A stretch of 64,000 nt of DNA, taken from Paenibacillus tyrphae. Its GTDB lineage: Bacteria > Bacillota > Bacilli > Paenibacillales > NBRC-103111. Below, piece after piece: positions 33,668 to 41,582 of the stretch. Location of the stretch: NCBI RefSeq assembly GCF_000722545.1, contig NZ_JNVM01000031.1, positions 84,441-148,440 on the forward strand, written 5' to 3'. A program made the translations under genes and the position numbers. The first letter of the stretch is position 1, and each line of letters opens with the position of its first letter. The notes under the pieces are model-generated. The model was not told the DNA's origin. It was given only the letters and a program-made list of their open reading frames with translations, and did no database searches.

Positions 33668-35977
33668 ATGGCTGTTGTTTCGTTAACAACCGTAGCTGAT
33701 ACTTATGTGAAAAGGTATCGCGGGACGGGCGATGGTATGAATTACGGAGGCGATACTGGTCTTGCGGCGCTTAATACGTCAAGTGAGTATGCCGAGGTGT
33801 ATGTTCTTTTTGACCTCTCGTCTATACCGTCAGCCTCAAAGATAAATTCAGCTACCTTTGAATTGGCACTTAGGGGCGGTGGATACTTCAATATCACTGT
33901 AGATATGAGAAAGGTGACGAGTGGTTGGCAAGAATATGCAGTCACGTATAATAATAAGCCCAGTATCTCAAATGAGGTTTATGGATCAATATTCTCGCCA
34001 AATTTCAACCCACCCGATCCTGAAATTGCAAGTTTTGATGCAACTGCAATGGTTCGTGAATGGATTTCTGGACAATCGCCGAATTATGGGTTTGCGCTGA
34101 CATCTCCGAATGGAAATAGGATATTTGGTTCACGAGAAGGTGCCGCGGCATACGGTTACATGCCTCCGACGTTGGTAATCGATTATGAACCGAACCATGC
34201 GCCGAACGCTCCCGGTCTAAATACTCCGGGGCACGGAAGTATTACCAATAATCGTAACCCAGTCTTCAATTGGACGTTTTCCGATCAGGACGGAGGTGAT
34301 TACCAGACCGCTTGGCAGATACAAGTTAGTGCTGGCGATGGCGGCGCGTTCACAAACATTTATATGGATTCCGGAAAAAATACGACGGCCACGAACCAAT
34401 GGACGTTCTATAACTTTGGCGATAATCAATATTTTTACCGCATTCGTACATGGGACCGATACGATGCCGTAAGTCCTTGGTCGTGGGTGCCATGGTTTGG
34501 TATCGAAAATCAGCCGCCAACATGTACCGGAGGAACGCCGAGCCCGCGATATTTGAAAGTTGATCCGGGCGGGAGCTTTCGGGTAGAGGTTACAGGCGTT
34601 TCGGACAACTGGTCCGGCGTTCAGAAAGTGCAGTTCGCGACATGGACGGAAGCAGGTGGTCAGGACGACATTCGGTGGTACGATGGAGTGAATGCGGGCG
34701 GCGGCACTTGGTATTACGATGTTCCGTTAGCGAATCATGGCAATGCAGAGGGGAAATATAACTGCCATGTCTACGCTTGGGACTTTGCCGGAAATAGCGC
34801 GAACATCAGAGTCATAGATACCTATATAGACCGTACCCCACCTAATGTTGGAAGCGTGTCAGGGCCACACTATACGAACCAAGCTGGGGGGACTTTTAGG
34901 GTTTGGGCGTACAATGTGACGGATAGTTCAGGGGTGAACAGGGTCTCGTTTCCAACATGTCACACGTCTAATACAAGTGTTTGGAAATGGTACCCCGGAG
35001 TTAGAGATGGGGGAAGCAACAACTGGTACTGCGACATTCAAATGGGGGAATTTGCTAACGCGGAAGGCACCTATTTTTCAGATGTTTACGCATACGATAA
35101 CGTTGGAAACCAAGCCCCAAGTGTACGTATCGTTACGTATGTTGACCGGACGCCGCCAACGGTCGCCAGCGTCCAAGGACTCAGCTACACGAACCAGACC
35201 GGAGGAACGCGGCGCGTATGGATATATGGCGCTGCTGATGCGGTCAGCGGCATTGCATCGGTAGAAGTCATATATTATGCAACAGGATTGACCTTTCGAG
35301 GGCCTTTTCCGGCCGGACAATCCGGAAACGACTATTATTATGATGTCCCGATATATGTCGGGGATGATCGATACAAAGCTGAATTTCGTTTGCATGATAG
35401 GGCGGGGAATACTGGTTACTACAAGGTAGAATTTCTCGTAGATAGCCAGCGGCCCAACGATCCGAATGGTTCCGTGACCTACGGAGAAACTACAGTAACA
35501 TTCACTTGGCTGCGATTCTCGGACCCGTTCCCGTCCTCCGAGTATGAAAGGACGGAGTTGACTTTTGGCGAGTGGGACGGGTCGGCATGGGCCGGAGGAT
35601 TCCCGAACCGGCATATGGGGGTCGTTACAACCGACGCGAATACACTTGAAAAGTATTTTTCCAATCTCAATCCGGGTGTGAGATACCGATATACAGTCAA
35701 GCACTTCGATAAGGCTGGAAACGAAAGTGCGTATACGTGGAGAGAGTTTGTTACAAAGAAAAAAATCGGTGAAATTTATGTACCACTAAGCCCAATAAAA
35801 TTTATAATTCTTCCTCTCTATGATCCACAATCCGGTGTCCTTGGATCGAAGGAAATCCGAAGTACAATATCCAACGGGGTCATTGGGTGTTTTGAAACTG
35901 TCCAAATTCGGGACCCTTCTGCAAGTAAAGTCAAGGCACAAACATCGCAGGGCATTAGGGCAATCGCCAAAAATTAA
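33668..35977 (+). CDS. Large tail fibre: DNRLRE domain, Bsp-like repeats and FN3
   Basis: A 769-residue protein with no signal peptide, so probably virion-associated. Residues about 1-170 match the DNRLRE domain (TVADTYVKRY at the start; TATAMVREWISGQ-like pattern, ATAMVREWISGQSPNYGFAL). Residues about 290-600 hold three repeats of the GBS Bsp-like type, each ending in a (D)xAGN or DNVGN motif, typical of cell-wall or surface-binding proteins. Residues about 610-700 form a fibronectin-III-like domain. The C-terminus is short and different. It may be the receptor-binding component. Confidence 0.85.
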   Translation: MAVVSLTTVADTYVKRYRGTGDGMNYGGDTGLAALNTSSEYAEVYVLFDLSSIPSASKINSATFELALRGGGYFNITVDMRKVTSGWQEYAVTYNNKPSISNEVYGSIFSPNFNPPDPEIASFDATAMVREWISGQSPNYGFALTSPNGNRIFGSREGAAAYGYMPPTLVIDYEPNHAPNAPGLNTPGHGSITNNRNPVFNWTFSDQDGGDYQTAWQIQVSAGDGGAFTNIYMDSGKNTTATNQWTFYNFGDNQYFYRIRTWDRYDAVSPWSWVPWFGIENQPPTCTGGTPSPRYLKVDPGGSFRVEVTGVSDNWSGVQKVQFATWTEAGGQDDIRWYDGVNAGGGTWYYDVPLANHGNAEGKYNCHVYAWDFAGNSANIRVIDTYIDRTPPNVGSVSGPHYTNQAGGTFRVWAYNVTDSSGVNRVSFPTCHTSNTSVWKWYPGVRDGGSNNWYCDIQMGEFANAEGTYFSDVYAYDNVGNQAPSVRIVTYVDRTPPTVASVQGLSYTNQTGGTRRVWIYGAADAVSGIASVEVIYYATGLTFRGPFPAGQSGNDYYYDVPIYVGDDRYKAEFRLHDRAGNTGYYKVEFLVDSQRPNDPNGSVTYGETTVTFTWLRFSDPFPSSEYERTELTFGEWDGSAWAGGFPNRHMGVVTTDANTLEKYFSNLNPGVRYRYTVKHFDKAGNESAYTWREFVTKKKIGEIYVPLSPIKFIILPLYDPQSGVLGSKEIRSTISNGVIGCFETVQIRDPSASKVKAQTSQGIRAIAKN

Positions 35978-36064
35978 TCACTGGAGGTGGCTGCGAAAAT
36001 ATCGAGCCGAATGTAATTCAGAAATGATTTATTTATGCTCCGAGTAATCGGGGCTATTTGACTT

Positions 36065-36085
36065 TCCCAAGCGCTTGGGAATTTG
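36065..36085. repeat. Palindrome-containing 21-bp repeat, copy 2
   Basis: The 21 bases are identical to 13039-13059 inside the DUF3102-type gene and include the 14-bp palindrome CCCAAGCGCTTGGG, here extended to the 18-bp TTCCCAAGCGCTTGGGAA. This copy lies in the 150-nt noncoding gap between the tail fibre and the lysis genes. Confidence 0.7.
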
Positions 36086-36127
36086 AGAGAGTGATTATCC
36101 AACTCCGATTGAGAGGATGATTGATGA

Positions 36128-36403
36128 ATGGATGAAATGCAAAAAATTACGGATCAGATCACCAACGTAAGGTTAGACATCAGAGAGCTTTCAACAAAAG
36201 TAGAGGGCTTGAAGGATCTTACCAAGAAAGTCGAAGACGTGGAAGATATTGCAAAAAAGGCAATGGAAAGGACGGAGTCGGCACATCACCGACTAGATAA
36301 AATCGATAAGCTGACGTTCTGGTTGGCAACGACAGTGATAGGCGCAATCATTTTGGCCATCATTGGCTATGCATTGCGCGGCGGCTTTAACACTAAAATT
36401 TAG
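36128..36403 (+). CDS. xhlA: XhlA-like membrane-associated lysis protein
   Basis: A 91-residue protein with an N-terminal coiled coil (TDQITNVRLDIRELSTKVEGL) and a single C-terminal transmembrane helix (WLATTVIGAIILAIIGYAL). This matches XhlA (hemolysin-related), which works with holin and endolysin in PBSX-like phages. It is the first gene of the lysis cassette. Confidence 0.88.
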   Translation: MDEMQKITDQITNVRLDIRELSTKVEGLKDLTKKVEDVEDIAKKAMERTESAHHRLDKIDKLTFWLATTVIGAIILAIIGYALRGGFNTKI

Positions 36404-36415
36404 GAGCTGATTTCA

Positions 36416-36697
36416 ATGGAAATGAATTGGACAAATGTAATGACTATGATTGATCCGAAGCTCATTATTGTAGTCGTTGCTTGTTGGATTTTGGGTTACA
36501 TCCTAAAGCAAACACCGCGAGTCCCAGACTGGAGCATCATCTATATCGTTACCGTGGTCGCGGCTGTCTTCGCCTCGCTTCTCATCGGATTCTCGGCTGT
36601 ATCTGTACTGCAGGGTATTCTGTGCGGAGCCGTTGCTGTATATGGGAACCAGTTGCTCAAGCAGGCGAAGAAAGTGAATGGAGATGACGAACAGTGA
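36416..36697 (+). CDS. Phage holin
   Basis: A 93-residue protein with three hydrophobic segments (around residues 15-30, 40-58 and 62-80) and a charged C-terminus, the usual composition for a holin that makes membrane lesions to release the lysins. The IDPKLIIVVVACWILGYILK segment fits the Hol44-like superfamily. It overlaps the first lysin by 4 nt. Confidence 0.86.
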   Translation: MEMNWTNVMTMIDPKLIIVVVACWILGYILKQTPRVPDWSIIYIVTVVAAVFASLLIGFSAVSVLQGILCGAVAVYGNQLLKQAKKVNGDDEQ

Positions 36698-37320
36698 CAC
36701 GAGAAGAATTCATTGCCACAGTCGCGTCGATCACCGTGCAGCTGCGGAAGGAAGGGTCCCCGATCTTTCCTTCCGTGCGGATTGCCCAAGCTATGCTCGA
36801 GACCGGCGGCAGGATCCACGAGTGGAACAACCTCGTCGGGTATAAAGTCGGCAGCGGCCAGCCCAATCAATTCTGGAAAGGCCGATCCGTCAGCACAAAG
36901 ACATGGGAGGTTTACGACGGCGTGCGCGTGGATGGCGTTAAGGCTCACTGGCGGGCCTACGATTGCGTCGAGGATTGTTTCAGGGATCAGGACCTACTTT
37001 TCCAATGGAGCCATTACGACCGCGTGCGTGCTGCCCAGACGCCGCAGGAGCAGACGGAAATGCTTCGTGTCTGCGGCTATGCAACGGACCCCGAATATAC
37101 AAAGAAGTTGCGCGGGCTTATTGCGAGTTATGCGCTTGAACAATACGACAAGGAGGCGGCGGAACCACTGCTTGATGCAGGCGTAGCAAATACGGTCATC
37201 AAAACATGGATTTCTCCAGCATGGAAGAAGGCGGATGAAGCCGGGGATGAGAACGGTAAAACGTACATGATTTGGCTCGCAAATCAACTTCGGATAGCGT
37301 CCGGCCAGCCGGAGCAATAG
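36694..37320 (+). CDS. Endolysin 1, glucosaminidase (FlgJ-like)
   Basis: A 208-residue peptidoglycan hydrolase. Residues 1-140 match glucosaminidase family 73: SVRIAQAMLETGG carries the catalytic Glu, followed by NNLVGYKV and the YDCVEDCFRDQ part. The C-terminal 50 residues (LLDAGVANTVIKTWISPAW ... WLANQLRIASGQ) form a module also present in the next lysin, probably for cell-wall binding. No signal peptide, so release depends on the holin. Confidence 0.88.
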   Translation: MTREEFIATVASITVQLRKEGSPIFPSVRIAQAMLETGGRIHEWNNLVGYKVGSGQPNQFWKGRSVSTKTWEVYDGVRVDGVKAHWRAYDCVEDCFRDQDLLFQWSHYDRVRAAQTPQEQTEMLRVCGYATDPEYTKKLRGLIASYALEQYDKEAAEPLLDAGVANTVIKTWISPAWKKADEAGDENGKTYMIWLANQLRIASGQPEQ

Positions 37321-37335
37321 GGAGGGACGGGGCAT

Positions 37336-37974
37336 ATGAGTGTTTTCGAAGGCTGGAAAGTGACAAGCCCGTATGGATATCGGTCCGATCCGTTCACCGG
37401 AAGCCGAGTATTTCATACTGGCGTCGACCTCATCAAATACCACTTGTACCCAATCCCCGCCTTTGTAGGTGGGATTGTTCTTTTTGCGGGAGCTGGGAGC
37501 CCCGGCACGGGATTCGGCGGCTATGGTAACGTGGTCGCGCTGCGGGATGACGCCGGGTATGTTCATTGTTATTGCCACCTTGATTCGGTCGCTGTCCGGA
37601 AGGGGCAGAAGCTTCCAAAAGGCGATATCATCGGAAACCAAGGGACGACCGGCCGGAGCACAGGATCGCACCTGCACTATGAGGTCCGAGCCAAGGACGC
37701 GCCGAGCTACGGCTACGGATCGCACATTGATCCGGGCGAATACTTGGCAACATATCTAAAGGAGGCGGAGGAACCTATGCTTGACGTAGGAGTGAAAGAT
37801 ACGATCATTGACACTTGGCTGAGTCCGGCATGGAAGGAACTGGACGCAAAACGGCAGGAGGCAGAACAGGCAGGGGGCGGCACCGCGGCCGCAGCGTATG
37901 AAGAGCAGGCCGATTACATTCATTGGCTGGCGAATGAGCTGCGGAAAGCTTCGGGGCAACAAATTGAGGTTTAA
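37336..37974 (+). CDS. Endolysin 2, M23 endopeptidase
   Basis: A 212-residue zinc endopeptidase. Residues 1-140 form the lysostaphin-like M23 domain with metal ligands His27 and Asp31 (HTGVDL) and the SHLHYEV motif (His112, His114). Residues about 145-212 repeat the module seen in endolysin 1 (MLDVGVKDTIIDTWLSPAW ... WLANELRKASGQ). The two lysins therefore cut different bonds but share a presumed anchor. It is followed by a strong bidirectional terminator that includes its stop codon. Confidence 0.9.
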   Translation: MSVFEGWKVTSPYGYRSDPFTGSRVFHTGVDLIKYHLYPIPAFVGGIVLFAGAGSPGTGFGGYGNVVALRDDAGYVHCYCHLDSVAVRKGQKLPKGDIIGNQGTTGRSTGSHLHYEVRAKDAPSYGYGSHIDPGEYLATYLKEAEEPMLDVGVKDTIIDTWLSPAWKELDAKRQEAEQAGGGTAAAAYEEQADYIHWLANELRKASGQQIEV

Positions 37975-38022
37975 CAAAAACAGCGTACAACCTTAATGAG
38001 GGATGTACGCTGTTTTTGTTAA
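37971..38022. terminator. Strong bidirectional terminator after the lysis cassette
   Basis: A perfect 19-bp inverted repeat (TTAACAAAAACAGCGTACA and its complement, 37971-37989 / 38004-38022) with A and T runs on both sides. It ends late transcription and shields the leftward genes beyond. Confidence 0.95.
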
Positions 38023-38104
38023 GGACGTTGGTTCCCTGGATCGAGCCGTTTTTTGCATTATTACACGTAATCATAATCGCCACTCAAGGCTAAAAAACGA
38101 GCTA

Positions 38105-38287
38105 TTAATGATAATTATTTTTTTTAAAAGATGAAATAATCAAAGCCCCTAAGAACCAACAAACACCACCTATAAGACCGGGTCCAATCGAAACGTCTTT
38201 ATCTGTGAAATAATGCACGACCATCCAAAAAACCGTAAACGATACCCCCCCAGCTGCAGCGTTAATGATAACTTTTTGTTTAGACAT
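38105..38287 (-). CDS. Small two-span membrane protein (accessory)
   Basis: A 60-residue protein with two transmembrane segments (near residues 10-25 and 37-53). ATG 38287 is preferred over GTG 38296 because GTG lies 1 nt from its AAAGGA site. It lies in the leftward accessory segment after the late genes, next to a secreted protein, and is more AT-rich. Function unknown; it could be a lysogenic-conversion gene. Confidence 0.6.
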   Translation of the reverse strand: MSKQKVIINAAAGGVSFTVFWMVVHYFTDKDVSIGPGLIGGVCWFLGALIISSFKKNNYH

Positions 38288-38363
38288 AAATATCACATCC
38301 TTTAACGTTTTAGTTAAATATTATAAACCATTATCCAGAATATAGCATTATACTATTAAAAAC

Positions 38364-38400
38364 AAAGAAAACCGTTCTAAACTTCCGAACGGTTTTCTTT
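38364..38400. terminator. Bidirectional terminator between the accessory genes
   Basis: A perfect 14-bp hairpin, AAAGAAAACCGTTC with its complement, with A and T runs on the two sides, lies just past the stop of the leftward secreted-protein gene. Confidence 0.9.
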
Positions 38401-38405
38401 GTGCA

Positions 38406-38930
38406 TTAGCGAGGATTTTTCAAACCATACCGCGCAAGAATATCATCCGGAACCCTTACACCTGTCTGACCATACCAGGTATCAATAGGAGTCGAGAAAC
38501 TTCCATCGTTGTAGTGGGTAACCGACTCTACGTACTCGTAATAGTTGTAGTACGTATTGAAGCTGATGCCTACCCTCACTTTAACGTAAACTACGTTCCT
38601 AATACCCAATTTATTGTTGATCCACGTAGCACCGACACTTGTTGCTCCTCCGCCTGCTACCTGCCATCCTAAAGCCGAAGGCAAAACCAAGCCCGAAACC
38701 AGGGTGCCCAGACTACCATAAATAGCGCTATAGTCGTAAGAATTGTCATACACCTTTCTCGTTTCGTTCATTAAAGTAAAGCTTCCTCCGTCCGTTTCAT
38801 CCGAGAACGGCTTGATTTTTTTCCCGGATGGAGCTGCGATAGCGCTAGGGACATCCGAAAAGCCAGTTAGAGTCGTGACTCCTGCTACAGCCAAAGTCAT
38901 TACAGCAGGGAGAATTTTTTTCTTCAACAT
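38406..38930 (-). CDS. Secreted protein of unknown function
   Basis: A 174-residue protein from ATG 38930 with AGGAGGT upstream; the longer frame to 38999 lacks a ribosome site. It has a signal peptide (MLKKKILPAVMTLAVAGVTTL) with a likely cleavage after residues 31-33 (AIAA). The mature part is rich in Tyr and Asn (NTYYNYYEYVES) and may be a secreted or surface protein. It lies between the lysis genes and the signalling genes, a usual place for lysogenic-conversion genes. Confidence 0.78.
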   Translation of the reverse strand: MLKKKILPAVMTLAVAGVTTLTGFSDVPSAIAAPSGKKIKPFSDETDGGSFTLMNETRKVYDNSYDYSAIYGSLGTLVSGLVLPSALGWQVAGGGATSVGATWINNKLGIRNVVYVKVRVGISFNTYYNYYEYVESVTHYNDGSFSTPIDTWYGQTGVRVPDDILARYGLKNPR

Positions 38931-39345
38931 CTTCAAATTACCTCCTAATATTTGTATTAAAATCAAATAAATTACATGATTCAGTATACCATAAACCATT
39001 GCCTATAATATGGTTCTTTTGTTTCATTTTGTTTAATCTGAGGGAAAATAGGCGCACGCGTAAAAACTTCTCGGGCAACATCCCTCCAAATTGAGTGATT
39101 TTGAACAATGGTCGGCCGACATAATGTACACCTAAAAAATACCATGGATTCCAATATAATTCATATGGGACAAAACTACTTTTTTATGAGCATTTAGTAG
39201 TACTAGATTAAGCGATATTGATAGGCTTTTTCTAAAATTGATTGTAAAAACATGTCATAAATTGACGTTTGATGTCAAATTTCGTTGTTTTAGTCTCGTT
39301 TTTTTCTGTTTTTTGCTGATGAACGTTTAATCTCCTCCAAATGCT
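38931..39345. other. Noncoding gap upstream of the regulator
   Basis: About 415 nt without a plausible gene; frames here are short and lack ribosome sites. It holds the leader and promoter of the leftward secreted-protein gene on one side, and an inverted repeat (TTGAC at 39262-39266, GTCAA at 39274-39278) on the other side toward the regulator. Confidence 0.6.
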
Positions 39346-39346
39346 C

Positions 39347-39403
39347 TATATTGCCATCGAAAACTCCCAGATGTAATATTATGGTATTAGTCGAAGGGAG
39401 TGT
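39347..39403 (+). promoter_or_regulatory. Leader of the peptide-sensor gene (repeat copy 1)
   Basis: The segment is closely related to 41933-41990: a TATATTGC box, then CTCC, an identical 23-bp core with TAATATTATGGTATTA, and the same ribosome site AAGGGAG followed by TGT and the start codon. The core includes the partial palindrome TAATA-n6-TATTA and a TATTAT -10-like box (39377-39382). Confidence 0.75.
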
Positions 39404-40447
39404 ATGGGACAAATGGTAAATGTAGGCGGCGGGCTTGGGGCAGAAATCAAAGATCATCTCTTTTATGCAGCGGAGCATCTTTTCGAGGAGGAGAAAAAAG
39501 CAGAGGCGGCACCCTTGTACCGCTATATCATTGATCGGGAAACAGATCATAACGATCAAAGATGTCTTCTATGTGAATTTCGGTTGTTTCAATGTCTTGT
39601 TGGTGTGAGTTCGGAAGGTAACAAGGAAGCGCTTGAACGGTTTGAACCGTCGTACAGCCGCCTGCATGAAGGGTTACGACTAGAGGCGATTTTTTGGATG
39701 GCGAATGTTTATTATTCGTTAGGTGATTGGAACAAGGTAGAACGGTATGGAAACGAACTTCATGATTTAGCTCAAAATGTGTATGAAAAATTAAAAAAAG
39801 AAAAATATGTTAAAAATCTACATACTGAGCGGGATTTAGTGGTATATTTAGGTCATGGGTTACGCATCAAGGGCTTCGTACTTACTATGCAAGGGCGATA
39901 CGAAGAAGCAAAAAAATACGTGGCAGCGTATTCAGACCTTGGGTGGGTTGAATTCCTTGACGAAACGGGGAAAAAGGAGGTAGAGAGGTTTCGTACTTGG
40001 AGTCAGGGAAACATGTATGCGCTTGAGTTGAAAACTGGAAACGAAAAGGCACTCCATGAGTATATCGATTTTCTGCAAAGGCATCCTACTGAATTTCTTG
40101 GTGGTGCAAAAACCATCATTGAAGCAGCAAATAAATTTAGCTTTAATGTTGATGATATCATGGAGACGCTTGTACAAAAGCTTCCATCTGTAGACTCTGA
40201 GGTTAGCTTTGTGGACGGCACCCAATTATTTCATTTTTGGTACGAGAAAGCAGTCTACAGCTTCAAGAAAAATAGGCTTATTGCGGGAATCGACGAATTG
40301 TTATATGCCCTTTTTATGGCACGAGTCATGAAGTATTATATGGGGTTCGAGAAATGTACAACTTTATTCCGGAAGCATGGTGATTATGCGACGGAACAAC
40401 AGAAGTTGGGGTACAAACATATTATAGAAGGAGTGTTTGATTTATGA
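39404..40447 (+). CDS. TPR-type peptide-sensing regulator (RRNPP-like)
   Basis: A 347-residue cytoplasmic protein composed of helical repeats that resemble tetratricopeptide repeats (RLEAIFWMANVYYSLGDWNKV, GFVLTMQGRYEEAKKYV), as in Rap, AimR, PlcR and related peptide sensors. There is no visible N-terminal helix-turn-helix, as in Rap. A 41-residue propeptide gene overlaps its end by 4 nt. This pairing strongly suggests that the protein is the receptor for a secreted and re-imported pheromone. I infer a role in prophage decision making or host signalling. Family name and DNA-binding ability are uncertain. Confidence 0.82.
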   Translation: MGQMVNVGGGLGAEIKDHLFYAAEHLFEEEKKAEAAPLYRYIIDRETDHNDQRCLLCEFRLFQCLVGVSSEGNKEALERFEPSYSRLHEGLRLEAIFWMANVYYSLGDWNKVERYGNELHDLAQNVYEKLKKEKYVKNLHTERDLVVYLGHGLRIKGFVLTMQGRYEEAKKYVAAYSDLGWVEFLDETGKKEVERFRTWSQGNMYALELKTGNEKALHEYIDFLQRHPTEFLGGAKTIIEAANKFSFNVDDIMETLVQKLPSVDSEVSFVDGTQLFHFWYEKAVYSFKKNRLIAGIDELLYALFMARVMKYYMGFEKCTTLFRKHGDYATEQQKLGYKHIIEGVFDL

Positions 40448-40569
40448 AAAACTTCTTATTATCGATTATGATGGGGTTGATTTTGTTAAGTGGTATTATT
40501 GTACAGCCAACACAACCGACACAACAAACAAATATGTCGGCCCTTGAAGACCATGGTTGGGGAGTTTAA
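40444..40569 (+). CDS. Secreted pheromone propeptide (41 residues)
   Basis: A 41-residue protein from ATG 40444, overlapping the receptor stop (ATGA). Residues 1-20 form a signal peptide (MKNFLLSIMMGLILLSGIIV); residues 21-30 are Pro/Thr/Gln-rich, and the tail is short (SALEDHGWGV). In Phr, AimP and similar systems, the C-terminal five to eight residues are cut off after export and imported by an oligopeptide permease; DHGWGV is the natural candidate. A terminator follows directly. Confidence 0.78.
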   Translation: MKNFLLSIMMGLILLSGIIVQPTQPTQQTNMSALEDHGWGV

Positions 40570-40572
40570 TAT

Positions 40573-40620
40573 AAGCAAAAGAGTCCCGGCCAGTGGTCAG
40601 GGACTCTTTTGTTTGCTTTT
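40573..40620 (+). terminator. Terminator of the regulator-propeptide operon
   Basis: AAAAGAGTCCC (40577-40587) pairs perfectly with GGGACTCTTTT (40600-40610), followed by GTTTGCTTTTT. It isolates this operon from the genes beyond. Confidence 0.92.
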
Positions 40621-40664
40621 TAAGATGTTACTGGCTATTCGTGTAACTATCCATTAGCTATTGG

Positions 40665-41219
40665 CTATTTTATTTGTGTGAGTGCCTTGTTCATTTGCTT
40701 CTCATTTTTCTTTACAGAGTCGCTATCTATCTTTTCAGCTCCCCGGTATGTATATTTTGAGTTTTGGATGAAGTCGAGAGCGAATGCATCGATCGGCTTT
40801 TTGTCTTTGTCATCATAATGCCTTTCGACCACTGTGGCCTGAAAAATATTAGACAACATATAAACATGATTTTTAACGTCACTTAAGTATTTTTTGTTCT
40901 TGTATTCACTTATGATATACGATTCAAAATCCTTAAGCTCTTTATCCGTCGGTTTGTAGTTTTTGGCTAGAGAAGAAACGGCGTCAAATTTTTCCGTTGG
41001 GGTCTTGTCAGACTTTGCAATTTCGTCAATGCTGCTTTTCCAATCTGGAGCTTTTTGCTCGGGCTCCTTTTGCGGTACTGGGGCTTTTTGTTCAGGCTCT
41101 TTTTTTGGTTCAGATTGGGTTATTGGAGCAGGTGCCGTGCTTGCCGGTTGAGATTTCCCGCAAGCTGTTATGGATATTGTCATTGCAGCCATTAAACAGT
41201 AAAGACCCAATTTCCTCAT
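40665..41219 (-). CDS. Prophage lipoprotein of unknown function
   Basis: A 184-residue lipoprotein from ATG 41219 (AAAGGAGA upstream; the frame to 41351 lacks a ribosome site). The lipobox ITAC has Cys20 as the lipidation site, after a signal peptide (MRKLGLYCLMAAMTISITAC). The segment after it is Pro/Glu/Gln-rich (PKKEPEQKAPVPQKEPEQK), and the rest is helical. It is leftward and divergent from the WYL-like gene. It could change the host surface in lysogens, for example superinfection exclusion. Confidence 0.8.
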   Translation of the reverse strand: MRKLGLYCLMAAMTISITACGKSQPASTAPAPITQSEPKKEPEQKAPVPQKEPEQKAPDWKSSIDEIAKSDKTPTEKFDAVSSLAKNYKPTDKELKDFESYIISEYKNKKYLSDVKNHVYMLSNIFQATVVERHYDDKDKKPIDAFALDFIQNSKYTYRGAEKIDSDSVKKNEKQMNKALTQIK

Positions 41220-41375
41220 TTTTTGTGTCTCCTTTAACTTGGTATTTTCGTAAATGCTTACATGTTTGATAATAAGATTTGGTATTGATTGGGTCAAGAT
41301 ATTTTCCGGTTGCGCGTTCGTATTTTGTTCGCATATAATTAATGCAAACAAATGTTCTTATTGGAGGCGAACACT

Positions 41376-41582
41376 TTGGAAAAGCAAATGCTGAAATATG
41401 TTGGAAAAACTGTTGAAATCATTTACTGTGGAAATGGGGGCAGTATTACACAGCGGCGTATTGAGGTCCAAGCAGTAGAAAACCATATTGTTAAAGCATT
41501 TTGCTATCAAAGGCGTGCGCTACGAGTGTTTAGGATCGAAAATGTCCTTGCAGTTCAGCCGGTGGTTCGTCATGCTGGCTGA
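41376..41582 (+). CDS. Small WYL-like protein
   Basis: A 68-residue protein from TTG 41376 (TTGGAGGCG upstream). It resembles the C-terminal part of WYL domains (YVGKTVEIIYCGNGG at the start, RRALRVFRIENVLAVQPV at the end), which sense ligands in transcription regulators. Here it stands alone. It overlaps the next gene by 11 nt, so both small proteins may work together. Confidence 0.68.
   Translation: MEKQMLKYVGKTVEIIYCGNGGSITQRRIEVQAVENHIVKAFCYQRRALRVFRIENVLAVQPVVRHAG

Noticed and set aside
39290..39559. Minus-strand frame of 89 codons over the regulator start
   Set aside because: No ribosome site; it covers the leader and the N-terminal part of the well-supported regulator on the other strand.
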